A DNA stretch of 64,000 bases from the NCBI RefSeq assembly GCF_016469335.1, contig NZ_CP059888.1, forward strand, positions 1,116,001 to 1,180,000. Direction: 5' to 3'. The DNA is from Flocculibacter collagenilyticus (GTDB lineage Bacteria > Pseudomonadota > Gammaproteobacteria > Enterobacterales > Alteromonadaceae). The position numbers and the translations under genes were made by a program. How positions within the stretch are numbered: position 1 is the first letter of the stretch; every line of letters begins with the position of its first letter. Shown here one piece after another: positions 17,201 through 24,992 of this stretch. The notes under the pieces were generated by a model. It was not told the origin of the DNA, made no database searches, and was given only the letters and a program-made list of their open reading frames with translations.

Positions 17201-18226
17201 ATGACAAAAATAAAGTATTTGACTGCCTTTGCAGTATCCATTTTTCAGCGCTATCCGCGTTTGCTCGCTGTCATTAGTTTTATGTCAGGAGTGGCAAGCT
17301 TTTTCTTAATAAATCGGCAACATAAAACGGGCGGGGTTATAGCCGTAGTTTTAATTATTTGCTGGATTTGGTTAATGCTGGAAAACATCGTTGTCGATAA
17401 AATTAATCAGCATTTTGCTATAAAAGTGCCTTCCACATTATTGCGCTATGGCACACAATTAATTCATCAAGAAAGTTTGTTCTTTGTGCTGCCATTCTTT
17501 TTGATCACCACGACGTGGGACAGTGGCCAAGCAATATTTACAGGCTTGTTGGTTGTTGCGGCATTGTTCTCAGTGATTGATCCCTTTTATTATCGATGGT
17601 TAGCCGCTCGTCGCTTATTATTTATGGCATTTCATACGCTTACGCTTTTCATCATGCTATTAACCGTACTGCCAATTGTCCTTCACTTGACAACAGATCA
17701 AAGCTATCGGTATGCAACTGTGGCTACTGTAGTGCTCGCAATTCCCACACTATTTCGTTTGGCTGCACAATCGGGGCGGTGGGCAAGCATTCTACGAACG
17801 GGAGTATTAATTGCTTCACTGGCAGCAGTGCTGTGGTATGGACGACTTTTCGTCCCACCCGCAACCTTGTGGTTAACTCAAGTTCATATAACCAGTGAGA
17901 AAAGTGAAAAAAATGAGAGCAGTGAAGGAATTAAAACGCTAACCGATAGAGCATTACACTCTCAAGGATTGTATGCCTTTACAGCCATTAGAGCGCCACG
18001 CGGTTTAAATGAAACGGTTTTTCACGTATGGAAACATGAAGGTAAAGAGGTAGACAGAATTGCATTGTCAATTACAGGAGGGCGCAAAGATGGCTACCGA
18101 ACTTGGACACATAAAAATAATTTTCCGGCAGATTCTGTAGGTAAATGGCAAATACAAGTACTTACAGATGCCGGGCAAATGATTGGTGTACTACGATTTA
18201 CGGTTACTCCTGAAGGCAAAGAGTAA
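17201..18226 (+). CDS. DUF5924 membrane protein with C-terminal DUF2914 domain
   Basis: A 341-residue inner-membrane protein. Residues about 15-220 contain seven or so hydrophobic segments (DUF5924-like). From about 245 a soluble, probably periplasmic, domain matches DUF2914: it has HVWKHEGKEVDRIALSI, a GGRKDGYRTWTHK block, and GKWQIQVLTDAGQ near the end. DUF2914 is a beta-rich domain of unknown role in proteobacterial envelope proteins. A lipoprotein gene follows within 70 bases and may be in the same operon. I cannot infer a function. Confidence 0.75.
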   Translation: MTKIKYLTAFAVSIFQRYPRLLAVISFMSGVASFFLINRQHKTGGVIAVVLIICWIWLMLENIVVDKINQHFAIKVPSTLLRYGTQLIHQESLFFVLPFFLITTTWDSGQAIFTGLLVVAALFSVIDPFYYRWLAARRLLFMAFHTLTLFIMLLTVLPIVLHLTTDQSYRYATVATVVLAIPTLFRLAAQSGRWASILRTGVLIASLAAVLWYGRLFVPPATLWLTQVHITSEKSEKNESSEGIKTLTDRALHSQGLYAFTAIRAPRGLNETVFHVWKHEGKEVDRIALSITGGRKDGYRTWTHKNNFPADSVGKWQIQVLTDAGQMIGVLRFTVTPEGKE

Positions 18227-18293
18227 TTGAAGAGAATGCATAAACTATACTGAACGTATGTCACGCCAATTTTATGTATTAACTGGAGGTTTT

Positions 18294-18809
18294 ATGAAGT
18301 TAGTAGTGTTATTTACGTTGTTAGTATTGTTACTGGTAGGTTGTGCTAGCCCAACGACTTACGAGAAGGCGAGTAATAAGCGGGACTATGGTTACTCGCA
18401 AACAAAGCTGACTAGCAATCAATACCGTATTACTTTTCGCGGAAACAGGATCACCGATAAAGAGACGGTGAAAGATTATGCATTGCTGCGAGCAGCAGAT
18501 TTAACAATAGAGCAAGGGCATGACTGGTTTTTAGTTATTAGTCAGGATAGTGAAACTGAAAAACGTAAAGTTACTCAAACTTCACCCGCAATTAGAACGG
18601 GCACTACCGTGTATCGTAGCTGTGGTGCATTAGGATGTAGAACAGTGGTCACGCCGCACTATATTGGTGGATTTGTTACTACTACAGAAGAGGACGGTGC
18701 CTACGTATCTTCAATTGAAATCACAATGGGATCTGGCACACCTGAAGATCGTAATCGTGTTTATGATGCCAAAGAGTTGGCTAAAAATATTAGAGCGCAA
18801 ATAAAATAA
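18294..18809 (+). CDS. CC0125/CC1285-type lipoprotein
   Basis: A 171-residue lipoprotein. The start at 18294 has GGAGG five bases before it; a longer frame from 18258 lacks a ribosome site. The signal peptide ends in LVGC, and the mature protein resembles the CC0125/CC1285 family: YGYSQTKLTSNQYRITFRGN followed by an RAADLTIEQGHDWF block. These are small outer-membrane lipoproteins of unknown role. Two cysteines in RSCGALGCRT could form a disulfide in the periplasm. Confidence 0.75.
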   Translation: MKLVVLFTLLVLLLVGCASPTTYEKASNKRDYGYSQTKLTSNQYRITFRGNRITDKETVKDYALLRAADLTIEQGHDWFLVISQDSETEKRKVTQTSPAIRTGTTVYRSCGALGCRTVVTPHYIGGFVTTTEEDGAYVSSIEITMGSGTPEDRNRVYDAKELAKNIRAQIK

Positions 18810-18825
18810 GCTGCCATCCATATAA

Positions 18826-18872
18826 AAAGCCTACACTTTAGTTTTAAGTGCATAGTTTTAAGTGCAGGCTTT
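18826..18872. terminator. Bidirectional terminator between the lipoprotein gene and proC
   Basis: A 13-bp stem with one mismatch (AAAGCCTACACTT / AAGTGCAGGCTTT). The loop contains a 12-base direct repeat, GTTTTAAGTGCA, whose second copy runs into the right arm. It lies between convergent genes and has A/T-rich flanks on both sides, so it could end transcripts from both. Confidence 0.6.
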
Positions 18873-18912
18873 CAATTGTCAGTTTAAAACGCTAGAGAAG
18901 CTGAAAAAGTGA

Positions 18913-19752
18913 TTATATTTGTTTGTACACTTCTTCAACTTTAGCAGCCGCACTTTTCATCGCTTGCTTAACTAACTGATCTAAATCGCCCGCTTGAAAT
19001 GCGTTGATTGCTTGCTCTGTAGCACCTTTTGGAGATGTTACTTGGCGACGAAGTTCAGCAAAAGAGTGGGGGCTGTTAGCCGCTAGCATAATAGCGCCTT
19101 TAGCACTTTGCATGACGGCGTTAGTTGCTCCTTCCTCATCCAGTCCTTGTCCTATAGCCGCTTTTACCATTGCTTCCATAAATAAGAAAAAGTACGCTGG
19201 AGAGCTTCCTGCCGCGGCAACAATAGCGGGCATAGCGTTTTCACTTTCTACCCAAACCGTGCTGCCAACTGCATTCATAATATCGTCGGCTGTAGCTTTA
19301 TCTGTATTACTACAACTGCTTTCAGCAAACATACCTGTTAGCCCCTCACCAATTGCGGTAGGTAAATTAGGCATAGTAGCAACCACACGTGGCGAGTTAT
19401 TTAAACTAGATGAAATAGCTTGTGCAGTCACGCCTGCGGCAATTGACATAAATAACTTATTTGCGATCACTTGATGATCATCGTTACTGGCGTGTACTAA
19501 CTCTTCGCACACTTCTTTTATTAAATACGGTTTAACCGAAAGAATAACGACGTCAGCAAATTTAAGTACACTACTATTATCTTGATTAGTTATAACGCCA
19601 TATTCTTCTGATAATCGGTTACGTGTTTTATCAGTAGGTGCGCAAACTAAAATGTTTTTGCTATTGTGGCCGCTTTTAATTAAGCCAGCGATAATTGCGC
19701 TAGCCATGTTGCCACCACCAATGAAAGCGATTTTTAAGTTTTCGTTTAAAAT
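18913..19752 (-). CDS. proC: Pyrroline-5-carboxylate reductase, apparent ATT start
   Basis: The last step of proline synthesis: reduces P5C to proline with NAD(P)H. The nearest ATG (19707) would give 264 residues lacking the dinucleotide-binding glycines. The frame upstream, NENLKIAFIGGGNMASA, restores the family's N-terminus but has no ATG, GTG or TTG before the in-frame stop. An ATT at 19752-19750 stands six bases after a perfect AAGGAG, giving 279 residues, close to the usual 270. The C-terminal half has the family signature around SPAYFFLFMEAM and the final RRQVTSPKGATEQAI. It is the fourth gene of putP-proB-proA-proC, 23 bases after proA. A sequencing error or edited start cannot be excluded. 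Confidence 0.92.
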   Translation of the reverse strand: MLNENLKIAFIGGGNMASAIIAGLIKSGHNSKNILVCAPTDKTRNRLSEEYGVITNQDNSSVLKFADVVILSVKPYLIKEVCEELVHASNDDHQVIANKLFMSIAAGVTAQAISSSLNNSPRVVATMPNLPTAIGEGLTGMFAESSCSNTDKATADDIMNAVGSTVWVESENAMPAIVAAAGSSPAYFFLFMEAMVKAAIGQGLDEEGATNAVMQSAKGAIMLAANSPHSFAELRRQVTSPKGATEQAINAFQAGDLDQLVKQAMKSAAAKVEEVYKQI

Positions 19753-19775
19753 GAGATGCTCCTTTTTAGCGACGT

Positions 19776-21023
19776 TTAATTACGGATTTGACCGTGACCA
19801 TTTACAATATATTTTTCAGCAGTTAATGACTCAAGCCCCATCGGCCCATAAGCATGTAGCTTGGTCGTTGCTATGCCTATTTCTGCACCTAAGCCAAGTT
19901 GACTGCCATCGGAAAAACGCGAAGATGCGTTAACCATAACAACGGATGCATCCACAAGACGTTGAAACAGGTTGGCTGTAGTTGCGTTTTCAGTACAAAT
20001 GACCTCAGTATGATTACTGCCAAACTCTGCGATATGATCAAATGCACCTTGTAAATCGTCAACTAGCTTAATAGCAATTTCCAAATCTAAGTACTCTTGA
20101 CCAAAGTCATTATCGTTCAGCACATTATCAAGTGCAATGTACTGTTGAGTTTGATTACAGCCATTTAAAACTACATTGTGTTGACTAAGTATGTCGGCGG
20201 CTAGTGGCAAAAATTTATCAGCAATGTCTTTATGAACGATTAAACCTTCAAGGGCATTACAAACGCCAGTGCGCTGAGTTTTTCCATTCACTAATAAATT
20301 AATTGCGCGCTCAAGATCCGCGTCTTTGTCGATGTATAAATGGCACACCCCTTTAAAGTGCTGAATCACAGGTATTTTACTATTATCAGTAACATACTGG
20401 ATTAGCCCTTCACCACCGCGAGGGATGATAACGTCAATGTATTCGCGTTGTGCCATCAGCTCCATTAATAATGCGCGATCAGGATTTGGGATAATCGTAA
20501 TAAGTGCTTCAGGCAACTCATGTTGTCTTAATACTTGATGTAATACTTCAGCAATGGCTTTACTGCTATTTAAGGCTTCGCGTCCACCGCGTAAAATTAC
20601 TGCATTACCAGACTTAAAACATAATGCCCCTGCATCCGCGGTTACATTTGGACGCGCTTCATAAATCATACACACCACTCCAAGAGGAATGCGCATTTTA
20701 CTGATTTTTAAGCCATTAGGACGTTGTCCTAAATCGCGTAATTGTCCTACTGGGTCGTCTAATTTTGCAATTGTTTCAATGCCTTCCGCCATATCATTGA
20801 TACGCTCAGCGTTAAGCGTAAGACGGTCGATCATAGCTTCTGCTAAGTTATTCTCTCTTGCGCTAACTAGGTCGATTTCGTTACCGGCTAAAATAGGTGT
20901 CGCATTAGCTCTCAGTGCGTGCGCCATATCAAGTAATACCGCATTCTTTTTTTCGGTAGTGAGCGACGCAAGAATACGTGATGATGTTGCTGCATTTTTT
21001 GCCAGTTGTGTAATTAAACTCAT
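19776..21023 (-). CDS. proA: Glutamate-5-semialdehyde dehydrogenase (gamma-glutamyl phosphate reductase)
   Basis: Reduces gamma-glutamyl phosphate to glutamate semialdehyde, which cyclises to P5C for ProC. It has 415 residues, the normal length, with the catalytic Cys255 in QRTGVCNALEG and the NADPH region around YEARPNVTADAGALC (121-135). Its ATG shares one base with the proB stop (TAATG), so translation is coupled. proC follows 23 bases later with its own AAGGAG. Confidence 0.96.
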   Translation of the reverse strand: MSLITQLAKNAATSSRILASLTTEKKNAVLLDMAHALRANATPILAGNEIDLVSARENNLAEAMIDRLTLNAERINDMAEGIETIAKLDDPVGQLRDLGQRPNGLKISKMRIPLGVVCMIYEARPNVTADAGALCFKSGNAVILRGGREALNSSKAIAEVLHQVLRQHELPEALITIIPNPDRALLMELMAQREYIDVIIPRGGEGLIQYVTDNSKIPVIQHFKGVCHLYIDKDADLERAINLLVNGKTQRTGVCNALEGLIVHKDIADKFLPLAADILSQHNVVLNGCNQTQQYIALDNVLNDNDFGQEYLDLEIAIKLVDDLQGAFDHIAEFGSNHTEVICTENATTANLFQRLVDASVVMVNASSRFSDGSQLGLGAEIGIATTKLHAYGPMGLESLTAEKYIVNGHGQIRN

Positions 21024-22126
21024 TATTTCTCCAGAATTGCGATGTTTTCGTCTGATACGATAGGACCGGTTTTTTTTATGTATTGTGCAGTTGTTGGTCC
21101 TGTTTCGTTTTCAGCAATGTAATTTAATAAACAACTACTGTAATTAGTGCGCGCTTTAGCGATTTTTGTACCGTCGTTCTTACGTAACAAAATAGTATCA
21201 CCAATAGAAAAGTTACCTTTTACTTGGATGATTTCGTCTCCGGTAATTTGTTCCACTTCATCTTCATTCGGCATGTCGAATGTGCTATCAACAATTAACT
21301 CACCTTGTTCAGTTGATGTATGTTTCATCCAATGAACATTTTCCTGCATAGGTGTTTTATGGCTATGGAAATGCGTTCCGGGGTTTCTACCTGCAAGCAG
21401 TTCATTGAATACCTGCTCATTAAAACCATTGATAATAAAGGTGCTAATACCATGTGATACGGCTTTTTCGGCCGCTTCAATTTTAGTACGCATACCGCCT
21501 GTGCCTACGCCGCTGGTGGCACCGCCTGCCATAGCATAAATATCATCATTAATTTCAGCCACATCTGACAGTAACTTGGCGTTTTTATCAAGATTTGGGT
21601 TGCTGGTGAACAATCCATCAATATCAGAGCACATGATTAAGGCATCCGCATCGGCGGCGGTTGCTACCATAGCTGATAAATTGTCGTTATCACCTACTTT
21701 TAAATTGTCTGTGGTAACCGTGTCATTTTCATTAATAATGGGTAACACATCATGTTCTAACAGCGAAAATATGGTGGCACGAATACTTTCGTAGCGCTCT
21801 CTATCACGAAGGTCGCCATGTGTTAATAAAATTTGGGCAGAAGGGAAATCGAATAACTTGTCCCACGTTGCCATCATTTCAGTTTGTCCTGTTGCTGCCA
21901 TTGCTTTTTTCAGTGCAATATCACGCTTTTCGCCTTGTGCGAATTGGTGGGCGCCTGCGGCCACTGAGCCAGACGAAACTAAAACAACTTGTACGCCTTG
22001 CGCGCGACAATGCACAATAAAGCGTGCGATGCTGAGCAGGTGATGGGGACTACATCCAGTATTATTAGGCGCAATGAGTGCGCTACCAACTTTTACTACG
22101 ATGCGTTTCCAGTTAAACGATTTCAT
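21023..22126 (-). CDS. proB: Glutamate 5-kinase with PUA domain
   Basis: Phosphorylates glutamate to start proline synthesis, normally feedback-inhibited by proline. It has 367 residues: an amino acid kinase domain (about 1-255, with KVGSALI and VSSGSVAAG for ATP and glutamate binding and a GVGTGGMRTKI block near 205) and a C-terminal PUA domain (about 275-360). GAGG sits five bases before the ATG. It begins 13 bases after the putP stop. Whether proline inhibition is retained cannot be told from sequence alone. Confidence 0.96.
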   Translation of the reverse strand: MKSFNWKRIVVKVGSALIAPNNTGCSPHHLLSIARFIVHCRAQGVQVVLVSSGSVAAGAHQFAQGEKRDIALKKAMAATGQTEMMATWDKLFDFPSAQILLTHGDLRDRERYESIRATIFSLLEHDVLPIINENDTVTTDNLKVGDNDNLSAMVATAADADALIMCSDIDGLFTSNPNLDKNAKLLSDVAEINDDIYAMAGGATSGVGTGGMRTKIEAAEKAVSHGISTFIINGFNEQVFNELLAGRNPGTHFHSHKTPMQENVHWMKHTSTEQGELIVDSTFDMPNEDEVEQITGDEIIQVKGNFSIGDTILLRKNDGTKIAKARTNYSSCLLNYIAENETGPTTAQYIKKTGPIVSDENIAILEK

Positions 22127-22139
22127 ATAACCTCAGGTG

Positions 22140-23651
22140 TTAAGCGTTGTTTGACGAAAAGTGCTGTTGAACTTTGTAAAACTGAGTTGTTACAGCGTTT
22201 GAAGGTTCTCTGCTTTGAAGGCTCACAAAATAGATAAATAATGAGCTAACTATAAAGCCAGGAACCATCTCATATATAATGCTAGAAAGTGGTTTTGCAT
22301 TAGCCAAAATTGGGAATTGACTCCATACGATGACGGTGACAGCGCCTGATACTATGCCTGCAATAGCGCCTTTACTGGTGAGTTTTGGCCAGAACAAACT
22401 GAACAGTACAAGTGGGCCAAATGCCGCGCCAAACCCCGCCCATGCATTACTTACAAGGGATAAAATACTATTAGACTTGTCAAACGCCAGTATCACCGCG
22501 ACAAGTGCCACTACAAGTACACCGATGCGACCAATGTTGACGAGTTGTTTTTCTGATACTTCTTCTGTAGTAAATACGCGGTAGATATCTTCAGTGAGTG
22601 AACTTGATGACACTAATAATTGAGATGAAATCGTACTCATGATTGCAGCAAGGATAGCTGCTAATAAAAAGCCACTAATAAAAGGGTGAAATAAGATTTG
22701 CGAAAATACGATGAAAATTGTTTCAGGATCGCTAATAGGGTAATTAAACTTGTTAGCGTATGCGACACCCACAAAACCTGTGGCTAATGCACCTAAAATA
22801 GTGACCGTCATCCAGCTCATGCCAATATTTCGCGCAGTGGAAATATCATTCACCGAGCGGATAGCCATAAAGCGAACAATGATGTGCGGCTGTCCAAAAT
22901 AGCCGAGTCCCCACGCTAAACTAGAGATGAGACCAAGTACGGTTAAACTTCCCAAGGCGTCTGAAATGCTTGGAATGCTATTAGCTGCATAAGCAGGTAC
23001 CTCTGCGGCATTATCGAATGATTGCAAGGCAACAATGGGAACTAATACCAATGCGATAAACATGATACATCCTTGCACAAAGTCGGTGAGACTTACGGCT
23101 AGGAAACCGCCTAATAAAGTGTATGCAACCACTACAGAGACCGTGATAATTAGTCCCATATGATAATTAATGCCAAATGCTGACTCAAATAACTTACCGC
23201 CAGCCACTAGGCCAGCAGAGGTATACAGAGTAAAAAATAGAATAATGACACAAGCAGAAACAATGCGTAACGTATGTTGACTATTTCCAATTCGTTTTGA
23301 GAAAAACTCAGGTAGTGTTAAGGCGTTATCTGCCATCTCTGTATATACACGCAATCGAGGTGCAACAAGTAGATAGTTAAATAGTGCACCGATTAGTAAA
23401 CCTATAGCAATCCATATTGTGTCGTAGCCAGCAGCAAACATTGCACCGGGCAAGCCCATAAGCATCCAACCACTCATATCAGAAGCTCCCGCAGAAAGTG
23501 CGGTAACTTGTGGACTAACTTGTCTACCGCCAAGCAAATAACCTGAAATGTCGCTCGTTGATTTACGGTATGCGAATAACCCTATGGCAAGCATTGCGAC
23601 AAAATAAATGCCGAGAGATGCCAAACTTTCAACTGCTATCGTTGTATTCAT
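22140..23651 (-). CDS. putP: Sodium/proline symporter
   Basis: Sodium-coupled proline uptake across the inner membrane. It has 503 residues and about 13 hydrophobic segments of the SSS family, with the family's GGRQVSPQVTALSAGASDMSGW block near 41-62 and SSLAWGLGYFGQPHI further on. PutP is usually paired with the catabolic putA; here it leads the biosynthetic proB-proA-proC operon, which points to proline accumulation rather than breakdown. Ribosome site is weak (GGAAT). It is divergent from a CosR-like regulator. Confidence 0.92.
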   Translation of the reverse strand: MNTTIAVESLASLGIYFVAMLAIGLFAYRKSTSDISGYLLGGRQVSPQVTALSAGASDMSGWMLMGLPGAMFAAGYDTIWIAIGLLIGALFNYLLVAPRLRVYTEMADNALTLPEFFSKRIGNSQHTLRIVSACVIILFFTLYTSAGLVAGGKLFESAFGINYHMGLIITVSVVVAYTLLGGFLAVSLTDFVQGCIMFIALVLVPIVALQSFDNAAEVPAYAANSIPSISDALGSLTVLGLISSLAWGLGYFGQPHIIVRFMAIRSVNDISTARNIGMSWMTVTILGALATGFVGVAYANKFNYPISDPETIFIVFSQILFHPFISGFLLAAILAAIMSTISSQLLVSSSSLTEDIYRVFTTEEVSEKQLVNIGRIGVLVVALVAVILAFDKSNSILSLVSNAWAGFGAAFGPLVLFSLFWPKLTSKGAIAGIVSGAVTVIVWSQFPILANAKPLSSIIYEMVPGFIVSSLFIYFVSLQSREPSNAVTTQFYKVQQHFSSNNA

Positions 23652-24310
23652 TGTTCTATTCCGTTTGTAAGAAATTAAGTAATTTATTAATTGTTATCGT
23701 TTTACTTTATTAAGGGGCGAAATTGATAATGCCACAATGTTGCTGTGGCTCAACTTTCCTTAGCGTAACACCGAATAGGAGATGAACCGATAGCTATATG
23801 TGGAAGAGGGGGAGTTTTACCAGATTGCGCGTTGCGCTCATTTGAAATAAGGATGAAATTAGTGTTTACGGTGTACATAAAATACTTTTGCTCGTTGTGT
23901 AAATTGAGGTTATTTCATTTGAATACTAATTAATGCTTTATGTGTGATATTTGACAACTTCAGAAATTAATTAGTATTAAAATGATTAGTGTTCGAATTA
24001 AAATTGTACGCGCATTAAACATTAATATCAAATTTTGTTCGTTATTAATAATTTCAAGCTTGTTTTATAGCGCTTTATATCTTTTAAATTGATTTTATAT
24101 GAGTTTAGTACTAATTAATTATGCGATGGTTCTATTAATTTATCAGCGATATTCTTTATATAGTCGAATAAAATCATTTGAATACTAACTTTTGCTGGTA
24201 TGATTGCTTGGGTTTACCATTTAGCGGTGTGCGTGAGTAACATGTTATGTGTTTAGCTTGACGTGCTGACCATTCGAATCTGAGTTTAGTAGTAATTAAG
24301 CGTAAAAATT
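23652..24310. other. Divergent regulatory region of putP and the CosR-like gene, 659 bases
   Basis: A very AT-rich region with no coding frame I can support. From 23917 onward it is studded with copies of one motif (see the operator array). The part close to putP (23652-23880) must hold the putP promoter but shows only a short CCACA/TGTGG hairpin at 23732-23748. Confidence 0.7.
23917..24299. promoter_or_regulatory. Array of six MarR-type operator-like repeats
   Basis: The motif ATTTGAATACTAATTAA occurs at 23917-23933, inverted with one mismatch at 23967-23983 and inverted and degenerate at 23984-23998. An 18-mer GAGTTTAGTACTAATTAA at 24101-24118 shares its right half and contains the palindrome TTAGTACTAA. 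ATTTGAATACTAA recurs exactly at 24176-24188. A near-copy of the 18-mer (17 of 18 bases) lies at 24282-24299, ending 11 bases before the regulator's start. The spread and both orientations suit cooperative binding and autoregulation by the adjacent MarR-family protein. No binding is shown here; the link is inference from position and repetition. Confidence 0.65.
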
Positions 24311-24790
24311 ATGATGAAAAAATATGATGAGTTATTTATTTCGTTACGACGAGTTATTCGTGCGATAGATCTTTATTCTAAAAAGTTAAGCAAAGAAACA
24401 GGCTTAACCAGTCCTCAGCTAATTGTTCTACAGGAAATTGCTGCGGGGAAAGGGATCATGGTTAAGCAAATCGCTGAAAATATTAATTTGAGCTCAGCTA
24501 CTGTCACTAGCATTCTTGATCGTTTAGAGAGCCGTGGATTGGTTACTCGTGAGCGCTCTACTGCAGATAAACGTAAAGTGGACTTATTTCTTACCGATAG
24601 GGGTAACGAGGTGCTATCTTCGGCCCCTAAACCGCTCCAAGATCATTTCATTAATCGGTTTGAAGGCTTAGATGAGTGGGAACAAACACAAATGGTTGCC
24701 ACAATGCAACGACTGGCGAAAATGATGGATGCAGAAGAGCTAGATGCTGCGCCATTGCTGGAGGTTGGTACAATTCAAACAAAGCAATAA
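24311..24790 (+). CDS. cosR: MarR family regulator, CosR/EctR-like
   Basis: A 159-residue winged-helix repressor. The N-terminus (SLRRVIRAIDLYSKKLSKE, 11-29, then TGLTSPQLIVL), the recognition helix around 59-72 (NLSSATVTSILDRLE), the wing RERSTADKRKVDLFLTDRG at 80-98, and the tail PLQDHFINRFEGLDEWEQ with PLLEVG near the end strongly resemble the CosR/EctR1 group. That group represses compatible-solute genes such as ectoine synthesis and betaine uptake at low salinity. It is divergent from putP-proBAC with repeats between, so a role in proline osmoadaptation is likely. No clear ribosome site precedes the paired ATG codons. Confidence 0.75.
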   Translation: MMKKYDELFISLRRVIRAIDLYSKKLSKETGLTSPQLIVLQEIAAGKGIMVKQIAENINLSSATVTSILDRLESRGLVTRERSTADKRKVDLFLTDRGNEVLSSAPKPLQDHFINRFEGLDEWEQTQMVATMQRLAKMMDAEELDAAPLLEVGTIQTKQ

Positions 24791-24889
24791 ATGAGAGAAA
24801 TCTTAATTGTATTACTTGTATATTGCATTAACGTTAAATTTTTTTGTTTAAATATTAGACAGTTTAAAAATTATCTCCTAGGTTAAATA

Positions 24890-24923
24890 AACTTGTTCAT
24901 TTGGTTAAGTTCCTGAACAAGTT
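24890..24923 (+). repeat. Inverted repeat in the leader of the subtilase gene
   Basis: Perfect 10-bp arms AACTTGTTCA / TGAACAAGTT separated by 14 bases, followed after 7 bases by a smaller TGCTCA / TGAGCA hairpin (24931-24957). No T run follows, so it is not a simple terminator. It may be an operator or mRNA leader structure for the protease gene that starts 70 bases later. Confidence 0.45.
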
Positions 24924-24992
24924 ACAATAATGCTCAGGGCAGCAAGTGCTTTGAGCAAACCAATAAAATAATAATTATTTGGAGATACCTCA

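Noticed and set aside
19004-19474. 156-codon plus-strand frame opposite proC
   Set aside because: Long but antisense to a clear family; its Ala/Ser-rich product is a mirror of the proC codons.
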